From assembly GCF_016908525.1 (NCBI RefSeq), contig NZ_JAFBEB010000016.1, positions 1 to 63,034 of the forward strand: a DNA stretch of 63,034 nucleotides. The letters are read 5' to 3'. Shown here piece by piece: positions 9,086-18,528 of the stretch. The position numbers and the translations under genes were made by a program. This DNA comes from Brevibacillus fulvus. Its GTDB lineage: Bacteria; Bacillota; Bacilli; Brevibacillales; Brevibacillaceae. Under the pieces are notes generated by a model. That model was not told the origin of the DNA and searched no databases. It saw nothing but the letters and a program-made list of their open reading frames with translations. Position 1 is the first letter of the stretch. The number at the start of each line of letters is the position of its first letter.

Positions 9086-9805
9086 TCATCGATTCATCAG
9101 TGAATCCTTATGACGAAAACTATCACGATTAAAAACAATCAAATGCGAATAGTGAATGAGACGATCAATGAATGCTTCCGTCAGTATTGGATCGCCAAAA
9201 ACGTGATTCCATTGGCCGAACTGTAAGTTCGTGGTTATGATGACACTACGCTTTTCATAACACAGATTGATCACTTGAAACAGTAATTCTGCTCCTTGCT
9301 TGTGAAGGGGTACATAGCCTAATTCATCAAGAATTAATAGATCCAGGCTCTCTATTTGTTTAAACAGCCTACCGAGAGTTCCTTTCTCGTTAACCTCTAA
9401 CAGGCTGTTCACGAGTTGAGCGACTGTATAGAAGCGCACCCGTTTTTGGCTTTTTTGGATGCAGTTCCAGCCTGCCAAGGCTGCCATAAGCGTTTTCCCG
9501 ACCCCGACGCCTCCATATAGGATTAAATTCTCTTTTCTCTCTATGAACCTGCCTTGCAAGATTTCTTCCTTTGTAATGTTTCCATTCATATGAATACCGT
9601 GCCATTCTAGCTGCTTGCCAGATATATCCGGCAAACAGGATTGACTGAGAAGGAGATTGAGCTTCCGTTCCTCTCGTTGCTGTATTTCCCTTTCGAATAA
9701 GCAGAGCAGAAATTCTTCATGTGTTTCAGCTTCCACCGCGTGATAATTCTCCCGTATCCAACTTCATTTCAAACGCTTGGCATGCTCTTCAATGAGGCTT
9801 CTCAC
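9086..9805 (-). pseudogene. istB: IS21 helper ATPase IstB, interrupted by an in-frame TGA
   Basis: IstB is the AAA+ transposition helper. The natural start is a GTG at 9805 whose bases overlap the istA stop (GTGA). In that frame the first residues read RSLIEEHAKRLK, then TGA at 9764-9766, then SWIRENYHAVEAE continuing without break to the end. A shortened product could start at GTG 9736 (216 residues) and keeps Walker A GGVGVGKT and Walker B LLILDELG, but it lacks the N-terminal helices. The element is therefore probably impaired unless the TGA is read through. Confidence 0.75.
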
Positions 9806-11313
9806 CGCTGCTCACCTCCTGGCATAATCATCAACCGATCATAATGAGAGAGGCCTCTGCTTGAATTTCTAGTTGATGGCACTGAAGGCGGAAGCGACAG
9901 TGTTTCTCGAATGCCTCGTCCATTCACAAGCTGATAATAGACGTGCTTGATGGATTCCGTGGTAGGATGTCCATGTTCGGATGCAATCCGTAGGGCTTGT
10001 AGAGATATGTCGAAATCCTGTTCCTTTAATATGACGGATAAAAGTTGGAGAGCATTCCGTTTCTCCTCGACTGTACATTCACCGAAAAAGGCTTTCCATT
10101 CCTCCGGCAATTGATCGTAGAATGAGCTGTATTTCAAAGCGGTTGGCCTCTTTGCCATCAAGGTCAGATAAGGTTGCCAGTCCATCGACTTCTTTGTCTC
10201 CCCATATAATCTGGGGTGGCGTACGATCACTTCATTTTCCTCGTTCAGAAGCGAGATCGTATCAAATGAGATCTTCGCCAAGACCGCTTGTCCCGCAAAG
10301 CGCGGCGAAGTGGAATATTGCTTTTGGTCAATACGGACGATTCCGTATTTATCCGCTTTGACCTGCTCGAACCGAACGCATTCGTACGCTTTACCGGGCA
10401 GTTGGAGGAAGCGCTCCTTGTCTTCCAAATATAGTTCGGCAATCAGGGTATCCTTTTCATAGTGGCAACGTTTCCGATCCCCCAGGCTCCAATTCAGGGT
10501 CTTCTCATTCAAGACCGACAGGTCTTCATAGTGGATTTCCGGCAACAGATAGTTGTTTCGTATGTATTTGACCATCGCTTCCACGTGCCCTTTCTCGTTT
10601 CCGCTTCCCGGATTGCAGAATTCATATTGGAAGCCATAATGGGCAACAAAACGAGCGAATTCCTCTGTTACTTGCCGTTCCCCGTTTGGCAGCACTTTCT
10701 TCACCGCAGGTGACAGGTTATCGAAACGGATCGTATGCGGCACGCCTTCTAGAAAGGCGAACATGTTCGTCAGTCCTTGTAGAAAACACTCCCGGTTTTG
10801 GGAAGGGAACACTTGAAACAGGAATGAATTGCTGTAAGGGAATGAGAGGACGAGGAAGGGCAAGATGACCTCTTTTCCCCTGTGCTTAAAAGGAGCTTCC
10901 CCAAAATCTACCTGTGCTGTGCCGGCCTTCGCCTCTAACGGTAAGGCAGTGTCATTGCTCTCGTCCAATAAGGCGGCTTTCCTTTTCGCCACATAGGCAC
11001 GAATCGTACGGTCAGAGCCTTGGAATCCATGTTCCGAAACGAGAAGAGTATAGATTCGCTTTGCGGTTCTTCTGAACTTCTTTTTCTTCCCCATATCTTC
11101 AAGTAGCCATTGATCAACGATTGGTTTAACCGGATCCATTACATTGGCTTTCCTTGTCTGTACAGACTTCACCTCCTGATTGAAATCCTCCATCTCCGAA
11201 TACTTCTTGATTGTCCTGCGATCCATATTCATCTGTCTTGCAACAGAAAAGTAGGAGCGACCTTTTGTGTTTGTTTCATGTCTGATATAATTGACTTCAG
11301 CCATTGCTAACAT
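9802..11313 (-). CDS. istA: IS21-family transposase IstA
   Basis: A 503-residue transposase. An N-terminal helix-turn-helix (GRSYFSVARQMNMDRRTIKKY) is followed by an rve-type DDE core: AQVDFGEAPF (first Asp), IRFDNLSPAV (second Asp) and GNEKGHVEAMVKYIRNN (Glu). The C-terminal beta-barrel-like region follows. It looks intact. It overlaps istB by GTGA coupling. Confidence 0.9.
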   Translation of the reverse strand: MLAMAEVNYIRHETNTKGRSYFSVARQMNMDRRTIKKYSEMEDFNQEVKSVQTRKANVMDPVKPIVDQWLLEDMGKKKKFRRTAKRIYTLLVSEHGFQGSDRTIRAYVAKRKAALLDESNDTALPLEAKAGTAQVDFGEAPFKHRGKEVILPFLVLSFPYSNSFLFQVFPSQNRECFLQGLTNMFAFLEGVPHTIRFDNLSPAVKKVLPNGERQVTEEFARFVAHYGFQYEFCNPGSGNEKGHVEAMVKYIRNNYLLPEIHYEDLSVLNEKTLNWSLGDRKRCHYEKDTLIAELYLEDKERFLQLPGKAYECVRFEQVKADKYGIVRIDQKQYSTSPRFAGQAVLAKISFDTISLLNEENEVIVRHPRLYGETKKSMDWQPYLTLMAKRPTALKYSSFYDQLPEEWKAFFGECTVEEKRNALQLLSVILKEQDFDISLQALRIASEHGHPTTESIKHVYYQLVNGRGIRETLSLPPSVPSTRNSSRGLSHYDRLMIMPGGEQR

Positions 11314-11405
11314 CTCCTATATACCTCCCATGAACGTTATGCCCAAGGGGAGTGTATGTTTTTTAATAGATGTTGGCAAGTGGCTCTTTTTAATATGAGC
11401 ATAAA

Positions 11406-12653
11406 TTAGCTGCCATTTAGTACATTTAAATCATGCCATAAACACTCCGTATCGAAGTAGAAAACGAGAGAACGACTTTTGCCACTCTTGCTTCCTTGGA
11501 CAGCCTTTCGGATACTATGTTGTCCTGCCGGACAAATAACAAAGTCTGCATCCTTGTTGTACTCAAAACCTTCTTGCCTTAGCCCTCCGTTATGTACGAT
11601 TGGGTTTAGTGGGACGACGGGTTGAATCTTCTTGGCTTTCATCTCGTCCAAGTTATCTTTACCCGAATATGCGGTGTCAGCAATCACTTCTTGTACTTCT
11701 ATTCCTACGTCAAGCGATTGGTTCAAAAGTTGTTTGAATTGTTTTCCGTCATCCGTACTTCCTCCGGTGACCTCCACAGCCGTAATGATTTCTTCTTCGG
11801 TCATGGCAATATGCTCTTTGTAGCCAAAAAAGGATTTCGTATTGCTCTTCCATCCAAAGCGTGCATCTGGATCAATGGCCGACATAATACCTTTATTGGC
11901 GAGGAGACGTTCGTCTTCCACGATGGCCTTGGCGATCTTGACCTTCTCCGAGATGGAACCCTCATGATCGGGTAACAAAGTCTCGACAGTCTCTCCAAGT
12001 TCCGCCAAGTAGTGAAGCATGATCTTTTCAGCATCCTCTTGATCTTTCTTCAACTCCGGTAACCGTGGGAGTTTCTTTTCGAGTTTTGGATGCTTTTTCA
12101 CCACAACACGGAATAAGCGCTTCGCCGCATCCCGCAGTACTTCAAACGGCTTTTGTTTTTGCGAAGCTGCCAGTGTATGGGTGGAATCCATGATGATCGT
12201 CTTTGACTTCACAAGTCCTTTTTCGATGGACTGACGTACAACTGATTTAAGCACCTCATCCACGGCTCCCGCCCCTAACCGATGATTACGAAAGCGGGAT
12301 AATTGAGAGGGGTCAGGAAGGGTATCTTCTGGATTTAAACCTAAAAACCACTTATAAGCGAGGTTTACCTGCGTTTCCTGAATGATGCGTTCATCCGAAA
12401 GATTGTAGAGAACTTGTAAAAACAATAGACGAAACAGGAGTTCGGGTTCGTTAGCAGGTCTTCCGGAATGCTCACAATAAGAGGAACGAACCAACTCATG
12501 AATGAATGTGAAATCTACGATTTCATTGATTTTACGTAAAGGGTGATCCGCGGGAATTAGTTTATATAATTCGGCATGGAAGGATGCCGTGATTTGTTTA
12601 GAGGGCTGTAGCAATGGTTCCAACTCTTTCGTTTTCTTTTCATTGTACAACAA
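11406..12653 (-). pseudogene. IS1182-family transposase, 3' end lost at the IS21 border
   Basis: The first 400 or so residues match IS1182/DUF772 transposases: RKINEIVDFTFIHELV, GRPANEPELLFRLLFLQ, NLAYKWFLGL, catalytic Asp in IIMDSTHTLA and Asp in VIADTAYSG. The homology stops after FYFDTE at the IS21 end (11444). The last dozen residues are encoded by the IS21 terminus. The C-terminal third, with the catalytic Glu, is absent and is not found on the far side of the IS21 element, so a deletion went with the insertion. The gene is inactive. Confidence 0.82.
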
Positions 12654-12708
12654 CCCCAGTGTCGAAGGGGCATTGGGTTTCAGCCTGTTGAAAACCTACT
12701 GTTTCGGA

Positions 12709-12926
12709 GGAGAAGCATGTTTCCAGGCGGAGCGACTGGCGGAGTCCAGCCAAGCGGAACAGCGAGCCCGGGGAAACAGAAGCGCAATCTATGAGTAAAC
12801 CCCGGAGCTGCGCGCCGTTTCCCCCTACGGGGACTTCGTGCGCTTCCCCCGGGATCGCTGTGGAGCGGACAGTTTCACATCCTTGCAGGACGTAGACCGG
12901 AGCGCAGATCGGAAACATGCTTCTCC
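12709..12926. repeat. 218-bp GC-rich structured intergenic repeat
   Basis: A 16-bp perfect inverted repeat (GGAGAAGCATGTTTCC at 12709-12724 and its complement at 12911-12926) encloses 186 bp of GC-rich sequence that can fold further, for example CCCCGGAG and CCCCCTACGGGG. The segment GCGGAGCGACTGGCGGAG resembles dispersed structured repeats that I recall from other Bacillales intergenic regions. It encodes no convincing protein. It could be a MITE-like element or a structured RNA. Confidence 0.55.
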
Positions 12927-12954
12927 CCACTACAGCTACATTCTCGATACTTAA

Positions 12955-12982
12955 AACCCCAGTACCTAAGGGCACTAGGGTT
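12955..12982 (-). terminator. Terminator of the catabolic operon
   Basis: On the minus strand AACCCTAGT pairs with ACTGGGGTT (12974-12982 with 12955-12963, one mismatch), followed by a short T run at 12956-12951. It lies about 110 bases after the glutamine-synthetase-like gene, the last gene of the sigma-54-type operon. A similar hairpin at 12653-12681 borders the IS1182 remnant. Confidence 0.6.
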
Positions 12983-13088
12983 ACGGTTTACAGATATTAG
13001 GTGGACTTTTGCAGGACTCTCCCAAAGCGGCCGGTTTTTTTGCGTTATCGAGAGTACCAAGATGTTGTATCGGGAAGCGACAGGCGCT

Positions 13089-14435
13089 CTAAAACCGCGA
13101 CGTAAATACGGCCCGTTCCCAATCGCTGACGTACCGGGAGTACTTATCCCACTCCGTCCGTTTGATTTTGATGAATTCCTCCCAGATGGAGCGCCCGATG
13201 GTTTCCGCCAGGATGGTATCCTCCGCCAGATAGTCGATCGCTTGGCTCAGACTTCTGGGCACCCAGCCAATGCCCCGTTCCTTTAGCTGCTGCTCGTTCA
13301 GTTTGCTGACATCGAAATCGGCGGGCTCACCCGGATCGATGCGGTTCTGGATGCCGTCCAGGCCGGCCGCTACCAGGCATGCCGCCAGCAGGTAAGGATT
13401 GCAGGTACCATCTGCGCCCCGATATTCGAAGCGCCTTGATCTGCGCTTTTCCGGAATGCGCACCAGAACGGAACGGTTTCCTGCCCCGTAGCAGACATGC
13501 GCCGGCGCCCAAGAGCCGGGCTGCATGCGCTTATACGAGTTGATGCTCGGGGCCCCGATGGCAATCAGCGAAGGCGCATGCTTCAGCAATCCGCCGATAA
13601 AATGGTAGGCTTTCTCCGACATGTCCAAGCCCCGTTGGTCCGTCGGATCCTCAAACAGATTGTCCCTCGCATGATCATATAAGCTGATATGCACATGCAG
13701 TCCGCTCCCCGCCAGATGCTTGAACGGCTTCGGCATCAAAGTCCCGACCATCCCCTGATCCCGGGCAATATGCTTGAACAAGTGCATGAATGTAACCTGA
13801 TCATCAGCCGCTTTCAGGGCCGCAGCATATTTTAAGTTGACCTCCAGTTGGCCGGGGCCATACTCGCTGGAGATCTGCTCGGTTTGCACACCCATGGCCT
13901 CAAGAGAATGAACAAAGCGATGGATAAAATCTTCCTGGATATCCGCCCCTTCGATGGAGAAACAGTGGCTGCGGTCAGCCGGCACCAGCTGCCCATCGAC
14001 TTCCTTCAATAAATAGGCCTCCTGCTCAAACGCCATGAACATCTTCCCGCCGAGCAGGGATTCCACCTCATTCAGCAGGCGCTTCAGGGCACTTCGCGGG
14101 CAGCCAGGCCAGGGGTCTCCGTTCACATCCACAAGATCGCACAGCATGCGCGCCGTATTTTTGCGGTAAGGAAGAATGGCAAACGTACTCGGATCGGGCA
14201 CGGCGAAAAAGTCCCCGTCGTTTGGCCCATACGTCGGATTGGGAATGTATTCGTCAAACACATCAAAACTCATGATCGCCGTACTGAAGTTAATCCCTTT
14301 TTCCAGCGCATCCTTCAGCTGTCCGAGCCGGACCGTCCTCCCCCGGGTCACGCCAGCATAATCCAGAAATTCCACGCGAATAAACTCAATGTTTTCCTTT
14401 TCTACCATTTCCAATACCTGTTCTTTGGTTAGCAT
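13089..14435 (-). CDS. Glutamine-synthetase-family ligase (type I, GlnA/PuuA-like)
   Basis: A 448-residue type I GS-fold ligase. Recognisable parts: beta-grasp N-terminus (residues 1-100), MFMAFEQEAYLL with metal-binding Glu, SSEYGPGQLEVNLKYA, a GSGLHVHISL metal/ammonia site, the ATP-site region INSYKRMQPGSWAPAHVCYGAGNRS, and RRFEYRGADGTCNPYLLAA. Length is usual. Its place in a catabolic operon with an amidohydrolase (the two halves of FluG-type proteins) and with a permease argues for a gamma-glutamyl ligase acting on an amine or amino compound rather than for housekeeping GlnA. The substrate is unknown. Its ATG overlaps the stop of the M20 gene (ATGCTAA). Confidence 0.8.
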   Translation of the reverse strand: MLTKEQVLEMVEKENIEFIRVEFLDYAGVTRGRTVRLGQLKDALEKGINFSTAIMSFDVFDEYIPNPTYGPNDGDFFAVPDPSTFAILPYRKNTARMLCDLVDVNGDPWPGCPRSALKRLLNEVESLLGGKMFMAFEQEAYLLKEVDGQLVPADRSHCFSIEGADIQEDFIHRFVHSLEAMGVQTEQISSEYGPGQLEVNLKYAAALKAADDQVTFMHLFKHIARDQGMVGTLMPKPFKHLAGSGLHVHISLYDHARDNLFEDPTDQRGLDMSEKAYHFIGGLLKHAPSLIAIGAPSINSYKRMQPGSWAPAHVCYGAGNRSVLVRIPEKRRSRRFEYRGADGTCNPYLLAACLVAAGLDGIQNRIDPGEPADFDVSKLNEQQLKERGIGWVPRSLSQAIDYLAEDTILAETIGRSIWEEFIKIKRTEWDKYSRYVSDWERAVFTSRF

Positions 14436-15634
14436 CCTGTCTCCGCTCCTTTTTGCAGCCTGCTTAAAACTGTCCAGACCAAAACCTTCACCCCGATTGG
14501 GATAATGGAATCATCAAACTGAAACTGCGGGTGATGAAGATCGTACACCGGCCTGCCCTCCTGGCCAACGCCTAAGCGGAAATACATGCTCGGGACCTTT
14601 TCCGCAAACGCGCCGAAATCATCGGCCCCCATCGACGGCTCCTTCAGGAGTCGAACCGAACCCGGACCGAGAATTTCTGCAGCACTTTCCTCCAGGGCGC
14701 GGGTCATCCGTTCATCGTTGATCACCGGAGGGTGTCCCTCGGTGTATTGGACCGTGGCCTTTCCTCCGAAGGAAGCAGCGATGCTCTCCACCCATTGAAT
14801 CAGTTGGCTCTTCAGCTTCCGGCGGGTTTCCAACGCTACCGCCCGGGCCGTCCCTTCCATCACCACGCGGTCCGCTACCACGTTGCTGGCAGTCCCTCCC
14901 TGAATTTTGCCGACATGGACCACCACCGGATCCACCGGATTATTCCCTTTGGTGACCAGCACGGAAAGTGCCTGCAAAACCTGGGCGCTGATGGCAATCG
15001 CATCCACGCTTTGGTGAGGCCTGGCACTGTGGCCTCCTTTTCCTTCAATTTCAATGACGAAATCATCGCAGGAAGCGGTCACCGCCCCGTATTTCACCCC
15101 GACCGTTCCGTGGGGCAAATGGGGCCATAGATGCAGCCCCAGCATGCCGTCTATACGGGGATGTTCCAACACCCCCTGATCGATCATCCGCTGGGCCGCA
15201 CCATCGGCTTCTTCCCCCGGTTGAAAAATGCAGCGTACGCGACCAGCCCATTCCTTTCTCCGATGATATAACTGATAGGCGGTTCCCAGCAGAATCGCCG
15301 TATGCCCATCATGGCCACAGGCGTGCATCACGCCGGGGTGGCACGAGGCATAAGGCAGCCCCGTTTTCTCCTCAATCGGAAGGGCATCGATATCGGCCCG
15401 GATGCCGATGTGGGGCCCCTCTCCTTTTTCACCGATGATATCCACGGCAATGCCTGTTTCGCCCACCTGACGATAGGGAATCCCCCACCCTTTCAGGCAG
15501 GAGGCGATATATTCAAACGTCTGAAACTCCTGAAAAGAGAGCTCCGGATACCGGTGAAGGTGTCGGCGGATTTCGATGAGCCTCGCCGCCAAATCCGGCT
15601 TCACTTCCACATCCGCTACCGTGAACGTTCCCAT
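14429..15634 (-). CDS. M20 family amidohydrolase (hippurase/N-acyl amino acid deacylase-like)
   Basis: A 401-residue M20D-type metallohydrolase: GIRADIDALPI, the dimetal motif HACGHDGH, FQPGEEADGAAQRMI with the catalytic Glu, LHLWPHLPHG, and the dimerisation-domain motif GGHSARPHQSVDAI. Members remove acyl groups from amino acids or act as IAA-amino-acid or carboxypeptidase-like amidases. No signal peptide, so cytosolic. In the operon it could release an amino acid from an acylated or glutamylated intermediate. It follows the permease gene by 15 bases. Confidence 0.85.
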   Translation of the reverse strand: MGTFTVADVEVKPDLAARLIEIRRHLHRYPELSFQEFQTFEYIASCLKGWGIPYRQVGETGIAVDIIGEKGEGPHIGIRADIDALPIEEKTGLPYASCHPGVMHACGHDGHTAILLGTAYQLYHRRKEWAGRVRCIFQPGEEADGAAQRMIDQGVLEHPRIDGMLGLHLWPHLPHGTVGVKYGAVTASCDDFVIEIEGKGGHSARPHQSVDAIAISAQVLQALSVLVTKGNNPVDPVVVHVGKIQGGTASNVVADRVVMEGTARAVALETRRKLKSQLIQWVESIAASFGGKATVQYTEGHPPVINDERMTRALEESAAEILGPGSVRLLKEPSMGADDFGAFAEKVPSMYFRLGVGQEGRPVYDLHHPQFQFDDSIIPIGVKVLVWTVLSRLQKGAETGC

Positions 15635-15649
15635 CGATCTGGCACCCTC

Positions 15650-17014
15650 CTACACCGTTGTTTGTTCATGGGAAGCGGCACCCGGCGACTTGGACTTCCC
15701 GGAAACTTTAAATAGAACATAAAGGATTCCCATCCAGATGGCTCCCCTCACCAGCGTCATCGGAGAGCCGACAAACGTTCCATAGCAGACGATGCCGATC
15801 CCGATGAAACCGAGGATCGGAAACAGCGGATAGAGCGGCTGCTTCCACGGGAGCTGCCGGATTTCCTGCATGTGATGCTTCCGGTACAGCACAGCAGCAA
15901 TCAAAGCCAGGGTCCAGGAAACCATCCAGGCCAACACCAATTGCGTCGACAGCTCCACATAGAGCAGATCGGGATTGATCGAACCGAGGATCACCAAGCC
16001 GACCGAGCAAGCCCATACGGCCAAAATGCCATAAACCGGGGTTCCGGTCTTCGGATGAATGTAGCCGAAGAAAGAAGGCAAAAATCCTTTACGCGCCTGC
16101 GCATAGAAAATGCGGGAAGCGGAATAGAGCGTCCCCATCAAGATACAAGTGGCTGCCGCGATCCACGCGGTCATGTTCATGATGAAGGCGCCGGCAAAGC
16201 CGAACACCATCTCGGAGGCGGCCGTAAACGGAGAGCTGTCCATGGTCATCTTGTCCCAAGGAATCAAGCCCTGCAGTACGGCCTGCGCCAACGTATAAAG
16301 AACAAGAAACGTAATGCTCGACCAGACCAAGGCTTTCGGCAAATCCTTTGGATCTTTGCACTCCCCACCGGCTGTGGCCAGCGTAACCGCTCCCAAATAG
16401 GCGTAGGTGCCAAGCGGAATGGCGGCCCAGAAGCCTTCCATGCCATTGGGAAGAAACGGCGTGAAATGGCTTGGATTGATCTCCTTCAGACCAATCAGAG
16501 AGAACAGAGCCATCACGCCCGTCATGATCAGGACCAGGTAAAGCTGGGTCTTTGCGGCAATCTCTGTTCCCAAAATGTTGAGGACAGCAAACACCGATAG
16601 AAAGAAAATAGCGAATAATACCGGCCAAAAGCCCCCTTCCAGCTGCGGAAAGAACCACATCGTGATTTGCCCCAGGGCCAAACCGACGCTCCCGCCGGCA
16701 ATCACCCACCCGGCCGCAAAAGTGAATCCGGCCAGGAATCCCCACCATTTTCCCATGAACCGCTCAACCCACAGGGACATCGCACCGGCATTGGGCATGC
16801 CGACTGCCAACTCCCCGAGGGCAACCATCAGAAACAATTGTGACAGCCCGGCGACCAGATAAGCCAAAATGGCCCCCGGACCGGCCGTGGCGATTCCCTG
16901 ACCCATCAACAGGAATACCCCGTCCCCGATCACTGCACCCACGCCGAGGGCCCAAATCTGCCAGTACCCCAGCTTCCGTTCCACAGAAAGCTCCAGTGCA
17001 TTGGGTTTGCTCAT
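15650..17014 (-). CDS. APC-family amino acid/amine permease
   Basis: A 454-residue membrane protein with about 12 hydrophobic segments. The N-terminal signature GYWQIWALGVGAVIGDGVFLLMGQG is the unwound first helix of APC transporters. It shares an ATGA overlap with the amidohydrolase gene ahead of it, so both are translated together. It most likely imports the substrate of this operon. The specificity (amino acid, polyamine or ethanolamine-like amine) cannot be read from sequence. Confidence 0.85.
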   Translation of the reverse strand: MSKPNALELSVERKLGYWQIWALGVGAVIGDGVFLLMGQGIATAGPGAILAYLVAGLSQLFLMVALGELAVGMPNAGAMSLWVERFMGKWWGFLAGFTFAAGWVIAGGSVGLALGQITMWFFPQLEGGFWPVLFAIFFLSVFAVLNILGTEIAAKTQLYLVLIMTGVMALFSLIGLKEINPSHFTPFLPNGMEGFWAAIPLGTYAYLGAVTLATAGGECKDPKDLPKALVWSSITFLVLYTLAQAVLQGLIPWDKMTMDSSPFTAASEMVFGFAGAFIMNMTAWIAAATCILMGTLYSASRIFYAQARKGFLPSFFGYIHPKTGTPVYGILAVWACSVGLVILGSINPDLLYVELSTQLVLAWMVSWTLALIAAVLYRKHHMQEIRQLPWKQPLYPLFPILGFIGIGIVCYGTFVGSPMTLVRGAIWMGILYVLFKVSGKSKSPGAASHEQTTV

Positions 17015-18183
17015 ACATAAGCCTCCTTTATTTGCTTTTGATAGATGTTCTCAAAATTGCGATACAGCACCATTTCTCCGATCACCTGCGCGGTCTCCGC
17101 GTCCATGTAATCGGCCTGTACCCACGTGTTGAGCACCTGTTCGAAGCATTCCTTGAACAGATGAACCCCCAGCCAATTCATTTCCGGCACAGTAAAGGCG
17201 TCGGATCCGTACATGACCTTGTCAAACGGCGCGAACTCGAAAACCTGGGAGAGAATCCGCTTCACCCCATGGCCGCTGAACGGATTCTGCAGCGAAATAT
17301 CCATATAGACGTTGGGAAGGATACTCACGATAAATGCCGCTTCCTCCACCCACGGATAGCCCCCGTGAACGAGATGGACTTTCGTATCGAGATACTTTTT
17401 GTCCCTTAAGAGATCCAAGAGAAAACTCGGGCTGGCCTTCGGAAGAACCACATCGCCATCGCCGATGCCGGTGTGAATATGCATGACTTTTTCCGCTTTC
17501 GTGCATTCTTCCATGGCGATATGAAGGCAGTAATCCCGCAAGGCCTTCGCCTTGGCGCGCTCATCGGCCTGGAAGGCGGGATAGTCTTCCGCTGCAGCCT
17601 GTTCATCCATCGGCAGTATCTCCAAACCGCTGCGGTAGGCAATAATCGTCTTTAAGCCGACTACCCCTTCCCGTTTTAACGCGGCGGCCAGATCGGCGCG
17701 GTATCTCTCCGTAAACTCCCCAAAGCTGGCGCATTCCTGGCGCAGGCGGACCATCTCCGGTTCAATCCGGTAAACTTCCCAGATTCGCGTCCCGCACAGC
17801 TCGGCATAATCCTTTTTGCTCAACATGGGGGTCGGATAGCCGAAATCGGCGACAATCCCCGTGATGTTCGCATCCCGGAACAACCCCCGGGTATAGTCCT
17901 GAAACTTGGCGGCACGGGCATTGCGGTGCTCCACGACCTCCTCCAGAGTCGACTCACAGGAAAAATAGCGGGCCATGCGCTGGATCAGGATTTGCACCCA
18001 CATATTGCTCCCGGGGAAAGGCTGTTTGCTTACCCTCACGTAATGTTCCGGAATCCGGTTCGGGATGACCGCCAGGGAAAGTTTGCGGACGAACTCCTCC
18101 GGCGTGTACGGTTCCCGATTGGCGACATACGGATGTGCATGGACATCGATGGCCGGGCTTTGTTTTAAAGATACGTTTGACAT
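17011..18183 (-). CDS. Amidohydrolase_2 family metal hydrolase (FluG N-domain-like)
   Basis: A 390-residue TIM-barrel hydrolase. The start at 18183 has GGGAGGGG upstream, and a longer reading (18225) would begin inside the -12 promoter element. The HxH metal motif is near the N-terminus (IDVHAHPY), followed by KTIIAYRSG, MHIHTGIGDGD, LVHGGYPWVEEAAF and MYGSDAFTVPE, the metal and proton-shuttle residues of the amidohydrolase_2/uronate isomerase superfamily. In FluG-type proteins this domain is fused to a glutamine-synthetase domain; here both are in one operon. It is the first gene after the sigma-54 promoter. Confidence 0.8.
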   Translation of the reverse strand: MSNVSLKQSPAIDVHAHPYVANREPYTPEEFVRKLSLAVIPNRIPEHYVRVSKQPFPGSNMWVQILIQRMARYFSCESTLEEVVEHRNARAAKFQDYTRGLFRDANITGIVADFGYPTPMLSKKDYAELCGTRIWEVYRIEPEMVRLRQECASFGEFTERYRADLAAALKREGVVGLKTIIAYRSGLEILPMDEQAAAEDYPAFQADERAKAKALRDYCLHIAMEECTKAEKVMHIHTGIGDGDVVLPKASPSFLLDLLRDKKYLDTKVHLVHGGYPWVEEAAFIVSILPNVYMDISLQNPFSGHGVKRILSQVFEFAPFDKVMYGSDAFTVPEMNWLGVHLFKECFEQVLNTWVQADYMDAETAQVIGEMVLYRNFENIYQKQIKEAYV

Positions 18184-18221
18184 GAAACCCCTCCCGTCTT
18201 TGTATTTGTTTGTTTCCGAAC

Positions 18222-18236
18222 GCAAGGATTGTGCCA
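18222..18236 (-). promoter_or_regulatory. Sigma-54 (RpoN/SigL) promoter of the catabolic operon
   Basis: On the minus strand TGGCACAATCCTTGC matches the -24/-12 consensus (TGGCAC-N5-TTGC) exactly, about 40 bases upstream of the amidohydrolase ATG. The divergent gene encodes a sigma-54-dependent activator, which supports the call. Confidence 0.9.
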
Positions 18237-18313
18237 GTCATGAAGATGATTTACTTTTCTAAAAAATCGTTGTTATTTCGACATGTTTTTGAGACGAGAA
18301 GGAAATTGAATCC

Positions 18314-18361
18314 GCAAAATATTTTGCATTTGGAAAAAGATTTTTCTGAAAGATATTTTTC
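18314..18361. promoter_or_regulatory. Cluster of AT-rich palindromes: likely activator binding sites
   Basis: Three 14-bp palindromes lie close together about 80-125 bases upstream of the -24 element: GCAAAATATTTTGC (18314-18327, perfect), GAAAAAGATTTTTC (18333-18346, imperfect at the centre) and GAAAGATATTTTTC (18348-18361, one mismatch). Position and repetition are those of upstream activating sequences of RocR/LevR-type enhancer-binding proteins. A half-like copy is at 18391-18404. Confidence 0.6.
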
Positions 18362-18482
18362 ACTTGCACAATAAGGCGGAGAAATGTCAGGTAAAAATAT
18401 TTCGAATTATGTAAATTTGGTTTTTGGTTTGATATGATCTTTTCAAAAAGATCGTCGATTCAACCGCATCCCCTTGGTAACC

Positions 18483-18496
18483 GAAAAATATTTTTC
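18483..18496. promoter_or_regulatory. Palindrome upstream of the activator gene
   Basis: GAAAAATATTTTTC is a perfect 14-bp palindrome of the same type as those at 18314-18361 and lies 33 bases before the activator start codon, downstream of TATGAT at 18433-18438. It is a candidate site for autoregulation. Confidence 0.45.
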
Positions 18497-18528
18497 AGTT
18501 CACATTTTTTCGTATGGAGGTGATTCAA

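Larger units (their letters stand above)
9022..11444 (-). mobile_element. IS21-family insertion sequence
   Basis: Contains istA and istB in the usual overlapping order. Outer ends: TGTATTTGGCA starting at 9022 and, inverted, TGTTTATGGCA ending at 11444. Inside, both ends share further spaced matches (AAATGTAC, TGGCA) and a TTGCCAAC repeat, as is typical of the multiple terminal repeats of IS21. Flanking bases do not form a target duplication: the left flank belongs to the defence region and the right flank is inside an IS1182-like transposase gene. Confidence 0.8.

Noticed and set aside
13089-14435. Housekeeping glutamine synthetase glnA
   Set aside because: It is the last gene of a sigma-54-type catabolic operon with permease and hydrolases and lacks a glnR neighbour.
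15872-16600. 242-codon plus-strand frame opposite the APC permease
   Set aside because: Low-complexity His/Gln/Arg-rich translation typical of antisense to a GC-rich membrane-protein gene; no binding site.
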